A stretch of DNA of 64,000 nt from Acinetobacter lwoffii (GCF_022967985.1 NZ_JALJVC010000016.1:26440-90439), one strand, 5' to 3'; positions 1 through 14,127 are shown, counted from the first letter of the stretch. Numbers and translations: made by a program. The notes: generated from the sequence alone by a model not told the origin.

Positions 1-126
1 AACTAGAAAGCACAATAACCAGGGATCAAGGTGCAACTTGGTCCATCGAGATGAATCTTGCGGGTTAATACTACGTCCATCACGCAAAGAGTGACGTAAA
101 AACCGATACTGCTGTGAAGGTATCAT
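1..126 (-). CDS. rodA: Rod shape-determining protein RodA, N-terminal 42 residues (runs off window)
   Basis: The reading frame is open from an ATG at 126 to the window edge, giving 42 residues. The end of the visible part, KLHLDPWLLCFLV, resembles the start of RodA proteins, where a charged cytoplasmic leader and an H-L-D-P motif precede the first membrane helix. RodA is the SEDS-family glycosyltransferase that polymerises septum-independent peptidoglycan with PBP2 in the elongasome. No strong ribosome binding site precedes this ATG. The gene follows ispD on the same strand. The call rests on a short stretch; another membrane protein cannot be excluded. Confidence 0.55.
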   Translation of the reverse strand, partial: MIPSQQYRFLRHSLRDGRSINPQDSSRWTKLHLDPWLLCFLV

Positions 127-170
127 TGGCCAAAAGGTGAAAAAGAATGATGGCAAAATTATAAGTGAAA

Positions 171-195
171 GCTATAGCGAATAGATCGCTATAGC
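171..195 (-). terminator. Perfect 10-bp hairpin between ispD and rodA
   Basis: GCTATAGCGA and its exact reverse complement are separated by five bases. On the minus strand the hairpin is followed only by a weak T-rich stretch, so it may be a partial terminator of the ftsB-ispD transcript or a processing signal. A TATAAT-like hexamer follows on the minus strand, but I see no convincing -35 element for rodA. Confidence 0.4.
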
Positions 196-238
196 CAGAT
201 TTATTCTGCTTTTATTTAAATATTATTTGAATATATTT

Positions 239-952
239 TTAAGCCTGAGCCTGTAAAATCAGCTTGGCCAGTTCCAGATCGTCCGGATAGGTAATTTTAA
301 TATTATCGGAACGCCCTTGTACTACACTCACCTGTTCGCCGATATGTTCCAGCGCACTGGCTTCATCAGTAATCGTAGCACCATCTTGCAAAGCCTGCTC
401 AATCGCCCGTTTCAACACACCTAGCTTGGCCATTTGTGGTGTTTGTGCCTGCCATAGCATTGAGCGATCCACTGTTTCCTCAATATCAAAATTGGTTACT
501 ACACGCTTAAGTGTATCTCTTACTGGAATCGCCAGAATCGCAGCCTGATCATTTGTAATCGCCGTATTGACTAACTGTTGCAGACAATCCAGACCGACAC
601 AGGGACGCGCCGCGTCATGTACCAGCACCCACTCATCTTCAGAAGCGATTTGAGATAAATACGTGAGTGCATTTAACACGGAATTCACCCGCTCGGCACC
701 GCCCAGACAGAAATGGGCTTTCTCTTGACTGGAAAATGGCAGCATTTTTGCGACGTTGTCCTGTTCACCAATCGCCAGGACATAACCCGCCAAAGGCAGT
801 TGATTCAGACGAGCCACCGTATGTTCAAGAACAGTTCGCTCTTGAATCATCTGATATTGTTTCAGTTCTGTTTTGGAGAAACGGCTACCCGAACCTGCAG
901 CTGGAAGAATGACCCAAAGTTCAGGGTGTGGTTGGTGCTTCAGCTGACTCAT
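239..952 (-). CDS. ispD: 2-C-methyl-D-erythritol 4-phosphate cytidylyltransferase
   Basis: IspD transfers CMP from CTP to methylerythritol phosphate in the non-mevalonate isoprenoid pathway. The 237-residue protein has the nucleotide-binding signature LPAAGSGSRF at about residues 16-25, the downstream Lys/Gln region (KQYQ), and the VLVHDAARPC motif in the middle that is typical of the family. Its length matches the E. coli enzyme (236). It overlaps the 3' end of ftsB by 32 bases, so the two are probably translated from one message. The ftsB-ispD pairing is conserved in gammaproteobacteria; ispF, often next, is absent here. Confidence 0.97.
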   Translation of the reverse strand: MSQLKHQPHPELWVILPAAGSGSRFSKTELKQYQMIQERTVLEHTVARLNQLPLAGYVLAIGEQDNVAKMLPFSSQEKAHFCLGGAERVNSVLNALTYLSQIASEDEWVLVHDAARPCVGLDCLQQLVNTAITNDQAAILAIPVRDTLKRVVTNFDIEETVDRSMLWQAQTPQMAKLGVLKRAIEQALQDGATITDEASALEHIGEQVSVVQGRSDNIKITYPDDLELAKLILQAQA

Positions 953-1313
953 TGGTTCGCAGGTCTACTTTAGAATTAGGATTAAGATAGATCGGTTTAT
1001 ATTGAGTACTGATCGTGCTCATTTGAATAAAAGTTTCGCGTGGCTTAATCAGACCAAGATCTAAACGCGCATGTTCTTCGATGGCTTCAATACCATTCTT
1101 CAAATCATAAACTTCTGCCGCCAGAACGCGATTACGCTCTTTCAGCTCATCATTCAATTCCATTTGTTGCTGGATTTTCTGGGTCAGTTGCTGATGATCA
1201 TGATAACCACCTTCACCAAACCAGTATAAATATTGAAACCCTGCGATCAAAATGATCGCAAGGCCCAACAGTACTTTACTCGCAGTCGAGTCGAATACAT
1301 TTAACATTGACAT
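921..1313 (-). CDS. ftsB: Cell division protein FtsB
   Basis: This 130-residue protein has a short cytoplasmic start, one membrane helix at about residues 13-31 and a periplasmic coiled coil at about residues 40-75, followed by the family motif in which a Glu-rich segment leads into ARLDLGLIKPRETFIQ. FtsB forms the divisome subcomplex with FtsQ and FtsL. It lies just downstream of eno, as in E. coli, and overlaps ispD. The C-terminal tail beyond residue 105 is longer than in E. coli FtsB (103 residues) and rich in polar residues, which is usual for Acinetobacter. Confidence 0.93.
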   Translation of the reverse strand: MSMLNVFDSTASKVLLGLAIILIAGFQYLYWFGEGGYHDHQQLTQKIQQQMELNDELKERNRVLAAEVYDLKNGIEAIEEHARLDLGLIKPRETFIQMSTISTQYKPIYLNPNSKVDLRTNESAEAPTTP

Positions 1314-1320
1314 AAGTCGC

Positions 1321-2613
<1,293 letters not shown>

Positions 2614-2669
2614 CTATTCCTCAGTTGATTAATATGAGCTGCCTATACGGCAGCGCAAGAGTGATAAAC

Positions 2670-3527
<858 letters not shown>

Positions 3528-3559
3528 TTAAACTTCCCTAGTTGTGTCCTACGCACCGA

Positions 3560-5266
<1,707 letters not shown>

Positions 5267-5382
5267 CTAGAAAGCAAAGTCAATCCGCATCAATTCAAAG
5301 AACAATAAACAATTGACTATTCTAACAGCAATTCCTATAAAAAATTACAGTAAGTTCATATGATTTCTATCTTGCATTTTGC

Positions 5383-5391
5383 TGCTATAAT
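5383..5391 (+). promoter_or_regulatory. Extended -10 promoter for the small lipoprotein gene
   Basis: TGCTATAAT is a perfect extended -10 element (TG-n-TATAAT). No good -35 hexamer lies at the usual distance, as is common for extended -10 promoters. Transcription would start near 5398. That lies downstream of the first in-frame ATG at 5360 and supports an internal translation start. Confidence 0.6.
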
Positions 5392-5428
5392 AGTGTATCC
5401 ACTCCACACTTTTATGTTTGATGCAATG

Positions 5429-5848
5429 ATGATGAAGAAACTTTTAATCTCCACCCTAATCCTGACTGGCCTGACATTAACTGCGTGTGTAAAAAAAGAA
5501 GCACCAAAAGAAGAAGAGCAAGTAGAAGTTACTCCAGCATCTGAAATCTCGACTCCAGAACCAACGCAATTTGAACCGCTTGAACCTGTAGAGCCAGCGG
5601 CAATTGAAGAGGAAGTAGCGCCAACGGTTGAAATTCAACGTGAGCAAACTGAAAACACCACGACTGAAATCCGTCGTGAAATCAAAAAACCAGAAACTAC
5701 TGAGCCGGCACCAGTGCCTGAAACCCGCGAAGAACCTGCGTCAAAGCCTGCTGAGACCACACCTAAAACCAATTCAAATCCAGAAAACAAGTCTGAGGAT
5801 GATGCGGTTGCTGACGCGATTGCCGCAGCGATGCCAGCACTTGACTAA
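5429..5848 (+). CDS. Small acidic, proline-rich outer-membrane lipoprotein of unknown function
   Basis: From an ATG at 5429 (or 5432) the product begins with a classic lipoprotein signal, two Lys then a hydrophobic stretch, ending in the lipobox LTAC. The longer open frame from 5360 starts upstream of the predicted promoter and would bury the signal, so I reject that start. The mature protein is about 120 residues of low-complexity sequence rich in Glu, Pro and Thr, including repeated E-P and P-E-T runs, and ends in an Ala/Asp-rich segment. This composition suggests an extended periplasmic linker. I do not recognise a family. A bidirectional terminator follows. Confidence 0.8.
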   Translation: MMKKLLISTLILTGLTLTACVKKEAPKEEEQVEVTPASEISTPEPTQFEPLEPVEPAAIEEEVAPTVEIQREQTENTTTEIRREIKKPETTEPAPVPETREEPASKPAETTPKTNSNPENKSEDDAVADAIAAAMPALD

Positions 5849-5864
5849 TTACAGGATCATTCAT

Positions 5865-5896
5865 CAAAAAACCCAGCAGATGCTGGGTTTTTTATT
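5865..5896. terminator. Bidirectional intrinsic terminator
   Basis: AACCCAGCA and TGCTGGGTT form a 9-bp stem with a two-base loop. An A-run precedes it and a T-run follows, so it can terminate both the lipoprotein gene (plus) and the convergent hydrolase gene (minus). Confidence 0.9.
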
Positions 5897-5904
5897 GGAA
5901 CTTT

Positions 5905-7017
5905 TTAAGCAGATACTGTTGCCGGTGCACGAGATAAGTGAATCAAATAGTCTGCCATTAGTCGGGTAGCCCAAGATTCGGTTTGCATCAAGCCCTGATA
6001 AAAGCCGCAATGACTGCCTTTTTTGGTGGTAATCACCATAATATTGGACATCGCCCGAATTTTTTCTTTATAAGGTTCTAAATTTCGGATGTGACAAACC
6101 GGATCATCCTCCGCATTTAAAATCATCAGCGGAATTTTGATACTTTCAAATACATAAATCGGATTGGTTGCCTGGGTATAACTGGCATAATCCGTAAATC
6201 CGGCCAGTTCAAAATAGAGTTTTTCAAATTCGGACAGATCTTTAACTTCTAATAACTGTTTCCAGCTTGGGCAGACCTGCCAGGTTTCCTGATAAGGATG
6301 AATAAAGCGCTTAATCAGTTTTTTGGCCATAACTTTACTGTAAAACGGATGCACATTGGCAAAACCAGTTTCAGTGTTATAGCCAGGACATAAAGCAAAA
6401 GCTGCTTTTAATGGGGTTTGTTCACCCTCTTCGCCCAGATAACGCACTAACAATCCCGTACCCGCAGAAGAGCCAACCCCATAGAGATCGGACTGAGGAA
6501 ATCTGTCCTGTATATACAAGAGTTGTTCACGCAAATCCTGAGTTGAACCAAACAGGTTCATTTTAGGCACAGGCATGGGTAAATCTGCATGACCACGGCG
6601 TAAACACAATGCAACACGCCAACCCGTATATTTATGCAGATCACGAACCAGTTCACGCATTGATTCAGGAGAACCGGTTATCGTATGCAATAAAACAATG
6701 GTAGGGGTATTTGCAGGAAGATCCAGTCCATACCAGGCAATACCGGTAATTCCGCCATCTGACATTTTCAGCTGTTCAAGCGCGTCATATTTCAGCTTAA
6801 TGGTACGTTTTTTAATTAAATCGAAATACAGAATATGTGCGTGTGCATTGGCTAACCAAGGTGTAGGACGATATTTTTGTTGCAGCTGCGGTAAGCGCTC
6901 AATGAGTCCTGAAAATACACCATTCGGATTGTAATACAGGGTCGGCTCGTCTGCTCCACTGAAACGATCCAGATACTCACTGGAAAGCTGACCCAATTTT
7001 TTAAGCAACATTTTCAT
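5905..7017 (-). CDS. YheT-family alpha/beta hydrolase
   Basis: The 370-residue protein matches the YheT / EMB8 group of alpha/beta hydrolases. The oxyanion strand reads VLLHTITGS. The nucleophile elbow is GVGSSAG, with the serine at about residue 184. The acid lies in ILNAEDDPV and the catalytic His in KKGSHCGFYQG near the C-terminus, and the family feature LRRGHAD is present. Members act as carboxylesterases on short acyl or lipid substrates; the natural substrate is unknown. The gene converges on the lipoprotein gene and shares its terminator. Confidence 0.85.
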   Translation of the reverse strand: MKMLLKKLGQLSSEYLDRFSGADEPTLYYNPNGVFSGLIERLPQLQQKYRPTPWLANAHAHILYFDLIKKRTIKLKYDALEQLKMSDGGITGIAWYGLDLPANTPTIVLLHTITGSPESMRELVRDLHKYTGWRVALCLRRGHADLPMPVPKMNLFGSTQDLREQLLYIQDRFPQSDLYGVGSSAGTGLLVRYLGEEGEQTPLKAAFALCPGYNTETGFANVHPFYSKVMAKKLIKRFIHPYQETWQVCPSWKQLLEVKDLSEFEKLYFELAGFTDYASYTQATNPIYVFESIKIPLMILNAEDDPVCHIRNLEPYKEKIRAMSNIMVITTKKGSHCGFYQGLMQTESWATRLMADYLIHLSRAPATVSA

Positions 7018-7087
7018 CTGTCATCCCCCTCTAGTTGTACTAGCTGTGATTTACAAATTTCATGCCGACTTGAATCAATAGTTCGAA

Positions 7088-7498
7088 TTAAGTTTTAGCT
7101 TGGAATGATTGCATCCGCTGGCCCATCTGTACAGCCAAGGCTTCAAGTCCGGACTTAGGTCGAATCATGACTTCAAAATCAATCATCTGCCCCTCTTCAT
7201 TAAACTGAATCATGTCAACTCCCTTTAGTTTTTTATCGCCCACATTGGCAGAAAACTCAAGTACGACATTGTTACCATCTTCACTTATAAATTCACGGTG
7301 ATAGGTGAATTTTTCAAAGACTTGAATGACATTGGTCAAAATAAAAAATACCACCTGTTTTCCAGGATAAGGCTGAAAAGCCACAGGCGAACGAAATACC
7401 ACTTCTTCAGCAAGTAGTTCATTCAAGATCGACATATCACGGGTTTCCAGCATCTCATGCCAGCGTGCAATGGATTTTCTGGTATTTTCGATGGTCAT
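7088..7498 (-). CDS. NTF2-like / SnoaL-type small protein
   Basis: This 136-residue protein has the layout of the NTF2-like cone fold. An N-terminal helix contains ARWHEMLETRD, followed by LNELLAEEVVFRSPV, then strands with VVLEFSANV and a C-terminal GVDMIQFNEEGQMIDFEVMIRP strand-turn-strand. Such proteins act as small isomerases, hydrolases or ligand-binding proteins, and the sequence alone does not say which. It lies downstream of fadH with a repeat element between them. Confidence 0.75.
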   Translation of the reverse strand: MTIENTRKSIARWHEMLETRDMSILNELLAEEVVFRSPVAFQPYPGKQVVFFILTNVIQVFEKFTYHREFISEDGNNVVLEFSANVGDKKLKGVDMIQFNEEGQMIDFEVMIRPKSGLEALAVQMGQRMQSFQAKT

Positions 7499-7560
7499 TT
7501 TGGATTCCTTCTTTTTTGATATTTTTTAATAAAAGCTTAAATACTTCTTTCTTTTAATTG

Positions 7561-7664
7561 AAAGAATTCCCCCTTTTATTAAAGGTGAGAAGTACTGCTT
7601 CGCAAGGGGGGATTCTTTCTTACAAATCCTCTCCCTAACCCTCTCCTTTAATAAAGGAGAGGGG
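7561..7664. repeat. REP-like element made of two hairpins
   Basis: Bases 7561-7575 (AAAGAATTCCCCCTT) pair with 7604-7618 around a 28-base loop, with one mismatch. A second hairpin at 7639-7664 is built on CCTCTCCTTTA and its reverse complement. Paired hairpins with CCTCTCC-type stems look like dispersed intergenic repeats in Acinetobacter genomes. They lie between fadH and the NTF2-like gene. Confidence 0.6.
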
Positions 7665-7685
7665 AAAAAGCAGGTTTTAATATTT

Positions 7686-9770
<2,085 letters not shown>

Positions 9771-9787
9771 TCAATCTTTCCAGTTTA

Positions 9788-9845
9788 ATGCAACTTGTTG
9801 CACTAATTTATATGCCAGAATTGATTTTTATGCAACATGTTGCAT
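9788..9845. promoter_or_regulatory. Two matching palindromic operators between fadH and padR
   Basis: The copies are 9788-9803 (ATGCAACTTGTTGCAC) and 9830-9845 (ATGCAACATGTTGCAT, a perfect palindrome). Their centres lie 42 bp apart, about four helical turns, so both face the same side of the DNA. The PadR-type protein encoded just downstream is the likely ligand. Binding would control both padR and fadH. Confidence 0.75.
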
Positions 9846-9876
9846 AATAATCCCGAGTCACTTTTTTGAGACGTTT

Positions 9877-10425
9877 ATGTCTTTAGCGCATGTTTTATTG
9901 ACCAGCCTGATTGAAAAACCTAGCACCGGAATCGAACTGGCTCGCCGTTTTGACCGTTCCATGGGCTTCTTCTGGAATGCCACTCATCAGCAGATTTATC
10001 GCGAGCTGAATGCCATGCTGCAAAAAGGCTGGATTTCGACGATAGAAGAGGAAGACTCGAATAGCCGCAAAAAAACTTATCAGGTAAAACGTCTGGGCCG
10101 GGAAGAACTGGCCAACTGGATGCTACAACAAAGCCCACCGGCACAACTGCGCGAAGAACTAATGGTACGTCTGCGTGCCGAAGCCCAACTTGGTGGCAAT
10201 AACACCTTGGCAGAACTGGAACGCCATCTGGAACTGCATAAAGAAAAACTGAAAACCTATCAGCAGATTTTTGCCAAAGACTTTGCTCAAGCGGACAAAA
10301 CTGACCGTACCTTATATATTCATAAAATGATTCTGCAACTGGGAATTGATCAGGAACTGGGTTGGATTTCCTGGCTGGAACAGGTTATTCCGCGACTGCA
10401 ACAATTTGACGCACAACAATTATAA
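9877..10425 (+). CDS. PadR-family transcriptional regulator
   Basis: From the ATG at 9877 the protein is 182 residues: an N-terminal winged-helix domain (about 1-85) followed by a helical dimerisation domain of the VirA-alpha/PadR C-terminal type. The start MSLAHVLLTSLIEKPSTGIEL is the usual PadR opening, and W-N-A-T-H-Q-Q-I-Y-R-E-L is the recognition region. The longer frame from 9631 would run through the operators and is unlikely. PadR proteins are ligand-responsive repressors that usually control a neighbouring or divergent gene, here probably fadH and its own operon. Confidence 0.88.
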   Translation: MSLAHVLLTSLIEKPSTGIELARRFDRSMGFFWNATHQQIYRELNAMLQKGWISTIEEEDSNSRKKTYQVKRLGREELANWMLQQSPPAQLREELMVRLRAEAQLGGNNTLAELERHLELHKEKLKTYQQIFAKDFAQADKTDRTLYIHKMILQLGIDQELGWISWLEQVIPRLQQFDAQQL

Positions 10426-10439
10426 ATACGGAGACACAC

Positions 10440-11372
10440 ATGCCCTTTTATCGCATGCCCGATGGTGAACAGCTGTTTGTACGCGAATACGGTCGGGGAC
10501 AGCCGGTACTGGTACTCTCTGGACTTGGCATGCTGAGCTGGCAATGGAAAGCTTTTCTCTATCCGCATCAGAAAAATTTCCGTTTCATTATTCCAGAATG
10601 GCGCGGCTTTGGGGCTTCCAGTCGCTGTAAAATTCCGCCAGATAGGGATGCGATTTCCAGTCACTGGTTGGATATTCAGTCGGTAATTCAACAGCTCAAT
10701 TTAGATAAATTCATTGTGCTTGCTTACTCTATGGGCGCAACCACAGCAATGCACGGCATACATTATGGCAACTTTTCCAGTCAGATTTCTGCTTATTTAC
10801 ATATCGATCAAACACCTAAAATTCCGGTCGATGATGCTTGGGCTTTTGGACTTTTTGGTCCACGTCATCAGGAATTTATCGACATCCTGCAGCAGCTCTC
10901 TGCCCTACTTGCACAATACCAGCAAGTTGAATTGATCCGCGATCTCGACATTTCGGTACGTAAACAAATCGCTGCCCTATGGCTAAAGTTTATTCAGCTA
11001 CAAAATGAACAAAAATATAGTCTGAAAGCTTTCGCATTTATCCTAAATCAACCTCGCCTGCAAAGCCTGTTATTACCTTCCAGCCGGGTGGATTATATGG
11101 CGTGGTATATCAATAATTATTTATATCATCGTGAAGATTACCGCGAGGCTCTAGCTCAGCTTAGCTGTCCGGTGACCTTCTTTAGCGGTGTACAATCCAA
11201 GTTGTATCCTTTTGAAGGTCAGCGCCTGATTGCAGAAAGCCTGCCTCATGCCAAACAGATAATTTTCAGCAAGTCTGGCCATACGCCTTTACTGACTGAA
11301 CCGCTAAAATTTTCCCGAGAACTTGGCATCTTCTTGAAAGAAAATTCGCAATCTAGCGGTTCAGCTACCTAA
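10440..11372 (+). CDS. Alpha/beta hydrolase
   Basis: This 310-residue hydrolase starts 14 bases after padR behind a GGAGA ribosome binding site. It has the oxyanion region VLVLSGLGML, the nucleophile elbow AYSMGA with Ser at about residue 97, and the C-terminal His in SKSGHTPLLTEP. The nucleophile elbow starts with Ala instead of Gly, a tolerated variation. Substrate is unknown; the operon with padR and opposite fadH suggests an acyl ester or aromatic acid derivative. It is followed by cobB after 19 bases. Confidence 0.85.
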   Translation: MPFYRMPDGEQLFVREYGRGQPVLVLSGLGMLSWQWKAFLYPHQKNFRFIIPEWRGFGASSRCKIPPDRDAISSHWLDIQSVIQQLNLDKFIVLAYSMGATTAMHGIHYGNFSSQISAYLHIDQTPKIPVDDAWAFGLFGPRHQEFIDILQQLSALLAQYQQVELIRDLDISVRKQIAALWLKFIQLQNEQKYSLKAFAFILNQPRLQSLLLPSSRVDYMAWYINNYLYHREDYREALAQLSCPVTFFSGVQSKLYPFEGQRLIAESLPHAKQIIFSKSGHTPLLTEPLKFSRELGIFLKENSQSSGSAT

Positions 11373-11391
11373 AGATTCAGGAGACAGAATA

Positions 11392-12096
11392 ATGAAAAAG
11401 CTGGTGGTCTTTTCCGGTGCAGGCATGAGCGCCGAAAGTGGCATTAATACTTTTCGTGACAGTGATGGACTTTGGGAACAGCATCGTATAGAAGAAGTCG
11501 CCACACCCGAAGCCTGGGCCAAAAACCCACAACTGGTACAACGCTTTTATAATGCCCGCCGTAAAAACATTCTGGAAGCACAGCCAAATGCAGCCCATCA
11601 GCTGATCGCCAATCTTGAAGATAACTTTGATGTGCATGTAATCACCCAGAATATTGATGACTTGCATGAACGTGCCGGCAGCTCCAAGGTGATCCATTTA
11701 CATGGCAATATTCGCCTGGCCAAAAGCTCAGGCCCCGATGCACAAAGCACAACCGAGTTTTATCCAATTGAAGGCTCTGAATTAGATTTAAATCAACACT
11801 TTTGTAAGGCAGGCTATCCGCTGCGTCCTCATGTGGTCTGGTTTGGCGAAGCCGTACCCGCGTATGAAGAAGCTCAAGACTGTGTACAGGATGCCGATAT
11901 TTTCGTGGTGATTGGCACCAGCCTTCAAGTTTATCCAGTTGCCGGGTTAATTCATGAGATTCCTGCGAAATGTCCGGCCTATTACATCGACCCGAAAGCC
12001 GAGCAGCAGCATTTGCCTGCACAGTTTTACAAAATCCCCCAAAACGCGACCGATGGCATGCAAACACTGCTAGGTTTACTGAAATCCGGGAATTAA
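11392..12096 (+). CDS. cobB: NAD-dependent protein deacylase (sirtuin) lacking the zinc cysteines
   Basis: The 234-residue protein carries the sirtuin NAD site GAGMSAESGI (9-18), TQNIDDLH (85-92) and the catalytic His in HLHGNI (104). A YxxR motif (Y53, R56) marks desuccinylase/demalonylase activity in the SIRT5-CobB group. The region that normally holds two Cys pairs for structural zinc has only one cysteine (138), with residues 110-137 rich in Ser, Asp and Glu. The family core PLRPHVVWFGE is intact, so the enzyme should fold and act. It is third in the padR operon. Confidence 0.92.
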   Translation: MKKLVVFSGAGMSAESGINTFRDSDGLWEQHRIEEVATPEAWAKNPQLVQRFYNARRKNILEAQPNAAHQLIANLEDNFDVHVITQNIDDLHERAGSSKVIHLHGNIRLAKSSGPDAQSTTEFYPIEGSELDLNQHFCKAGYPLRPHVVWFGEAVPAYEEAQDCVQDADIFVVIGTSLQVYPVAGLIHEIPAKCPAYYIDPKAEQQHLPAQFYKIPQNATDGMQTLLGLLKSGN

Positions 12097-12123
12097 ATTT
12101 TTTTTATATGCTGCATTCTCTGA

Positions 12124-12152
12124 TTGACAGTATGCAACAATCAATTTTTAAT
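12124..12152 (+). promoter_or_regulatory. Sigma-70 promoter of the lysR-type gene
   Basis: TTGACA at 12124-12129 and TTTAAT at 12147-12152 are separated by 17 bases, a near-consensus arrangement. Transcription would start about 25 bases upstream of the regulator's ATG. Confidence 0.65.
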
Positions 12153-12183
12153 CAGCTTATCGTTGCAAGGATGGAATTAAACC

Positions 12184-13083
12184 ATGCTGTCTGATCTGGA
12201 TGACTTTTACTGTTTCGCTCAGGTGGTGGAACATGGCGGCTTTAGTGCAGCCGAACGTGCGACCGATATTCCCAAATCCAAACTCAGCCGTCGGGTGTTT
12301 AATCTGGAAGAGCGTCTGGGTGTACGTCTGATTCAGCGCAGTTCTCGTCATTTTGCCGTCACCGATATCGGCATGAATATTTACCGGCATGCCCAAGTTA
12401 TGCTGAGTGCTGCACAGGCGGCGCATGATCTGGTGGACCACCTGAGTACCGAACCGCGCGGAACTATTAAAGTCAGCTTGCCCGTCTCTATTGCCCAAAA
12501 CGAACTGGCAAAAATTCTGCCGGATTTTTTGAAAAAATATCCTGAAATTAAAGTCCAGATGATGATCACCAATCGACGGGTCGATATTATCAATGAAGGC
12601 TTTGATCTGGCCTTACGTGTCCGTTCCAGCCTGGATGATGATCCGAATCTGGTGATTCGCCAGTTTGAAAAAATTGAGCAGCACTTATTCGCCAGTCAGG
12701 GTTATTTAAACGAATTTGGTGAACTGAAAAACCCTGAGCAACTGGCTGAGCATAAAATCCTGAGTATGGCCGAAGACCATACCGAACAGTTTCTGACCTT
12801 ACAAAATGAACAGCAGGAACAGAAAAAAATCCGTGTCAGTCCCACCGTCATGGGTTCTGACCTAAATATGCTGGCACAACTGGCCGCGTCAGGCTCAGGC
12901 GTCACTTTGTTGCCAGATAACGTGGTCGAGCAGTACGTGGCAAGTGGTGAACTGGTTCGGGTGCTTCCTGACTGGAAAGCACCACATGGTATTTTCCATG
13001 TGGTTTATCCTTCACGTCGCGGCTTATTGCCCGCAGTCCGGGTCTTTATTGATTATCTGGTTGCTGAATTAAATCAGCGCTAA
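12184..13083 (+). CDS. LysR-family transcriptional regulator
   Basis: The 299-residue protein has the N-terminal LysR winged helix-turn-helix (about residues 3-62; FYCFAQVVEHGGFSAAER, then IPKSKLSRRVFNLEERLGVRL) and a periplasmic-binding-protein-like effector domain from about residue 90. The divergence from the classic A-x-x-L-x-x-S-Q-P-A-x-S motif, with K-S-K-L-S-R-R here, is typical of the CrgA/DsdC-like group. It has its own promoter. No divergent target gene is present, so the regulon is unknown. Confidence 0.92.
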   Translation: MLSDLDDFYCFAQVVEHGGFSAAERATDIPKSKLSRRVFNLEERLGVRLIQRSSRHFAVTDIGMNIYRHAQVMLSAAQAAHDLVDHLSTEPRGTIKVSLPVSIAQNELAKILPDFLKKYPEIKVQMMITNRRVDIINEGFDLALRVRSSLDDDPNLVIRQFEKIEQHLFASQGYLNEFGELKNPEQLAEHKILSMAEDHTEQFLTLQNEQQEQKKIRVSPTVMGSDLNMLAQLAASGSGVTLLPDNVVEQYVASGELVRVLPDWKAPHGIFHVVYPSRRGLLPAVRVFIDYLVAELNQR

Positions 13084-13109
13084 GTGAAGTACTTTTGAGA
13101 AAAACTGGA

Positions 13110-13145
13110 CAAAAAAATAGCTCATTCTTGGGGAAAAATGAGCTA
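13110..13145 (-). terminator. Intrinsic terminator downstream of map
   Basis: TAGCTCATT and AATGAGCTA form a perfect 9-bp stem; on the minus strand seven T residues follow. It lies about 190 bases beyond the map stop codon and prevents read-through into the regulator gene. Confidence 0.75.
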
Positions 13146-13332
13146 GAGAAACTTTCACTACAGCATAGTGAGCGAAAAAAAGGGAACCTATGTATCTGAC
13201 TCTTAGTTTAATCAGATATAAAATCCTAAACCACTGTTTAATGTAGTGTTTTGTATGTTTTCGTCAGCAAGAACGAGTGAGTTGTAATTTATGTAAGTGG
13301 ATTATCTTAATAAAGATCATTCAATCAATATT

Positions 13333-14127
13333 TTAAATTTCCGGATACTCACCTGTGCCTTCAGGCCAAGGCGACAAGACTTCAAACCCGGTTTCAGTCA
13401 CATAAACCATATGTTCCCATTGGGCAGACCAGGATTTATCCGTGGTGACCACAGTCCAGCCATCTTTCAGCTCTTTGACGCGAGCTTTGCCCATATTCAC
13501 CATTGGCTCAATAGTAAACACCATTCCCGGAACCAATTTAATGCCCTGACCTGGCTGACCATAATGCAGAATGTTTGGCTGTTCGTGATAGACCTTGCCG
13601 ATGCCATGACCGCAATATTCACGCACAATGGAATAGCCTTCACGTTGTGCAACAGTTTGAATCGCATAACCAATATCACCCAAGGTCGCGCCCGGCTTCA
13701 CCGCATGAATCCCGGCCACCATGGCTTCATAAGTGGTATTGACCAGTCGCTTGGCTTCTGGAGATGGAGTTCCAACATAGTACATCCGGCTGGTATCACC
13801 GAAATAACCGTCTTTAATAATGGCAACATCAATATTGATAATATCGCCATCTTGCAGAACGAGTTTCGATGATGGAATGCCGTGACAAACCACTTCATTC
13901 GGTGAAATACAGGTGGTTTTAGTATAGCCATAATAGCCAATATTGGCTGGCGTCACCTTTAATGTATTTACAATAAAATCCTGACAGAGATCATCCAGAT
14001 ATTCAGTCGTGACACCTGGCTTGACATGCTCCCCGATCATCGCTAAAACCTCTGCAGCCAAACGCCCAGATATCCGCAATTTTTCAACATCTTGCTCAGT
14101 TTTAAGACTAATCGCTGGAGCGCGCAT
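13333..14127 (-). CDS. map: Type I methionine aminopeptidase
   Basis: Map removes the initiator methionine from nascent proteins. From the ATG at 14127, which follows a strong GAGGATAGG ribosome binding site, the product is 264 residues, the same as E. coli Map; a longer frame from 14256 adds residues with no family support. The metal ligands are visible in IINIDVAI (Asp), GDTSRMY (Asp), REYCGHGIG (His), FTIEPM (Glu) and QWEHMVYVTETG (Glu). It is a single gene divergent from brnQ. Confidence 0.97.
   Translation of the reverse strand: MRAPAISLKTEQDVEKLRISGRLAAEVLAMIGEHVKPGVTTEYLDDLCQDFIVNTLKVTPANIGYYGYTKTTCISPNEVVCHGIPSSKLVLQDGDIINIDVAIIKDGYFGDTSRMYYVGTPSPEAKRLVNTTYEAMVAGIHAVKPGATLGDIGYAIQTVAQREGYSIVREYCGHGIGKVYHEQPNILHYGQPGQGIKLVPGMVFTIEPMVNMGKARVKELKDGWTVVTTDKSWSAQWEHMVYVTETGFEVLSPWPEGTGEYPEI

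Noticed and set aside
5360..5428. Longer N-terminus of the lipoprotein gene
   Set aside because: It starts upstream of the extended -10 promoter and would place about 23 residues before the lipoprotein signal.
13297..13872. 191-residue frame on the plus strand opposite map
   Set aside because: Antisense shadow of the conserved methionine aminopeptidase; His/Asn/Phe-rich composition and no family.
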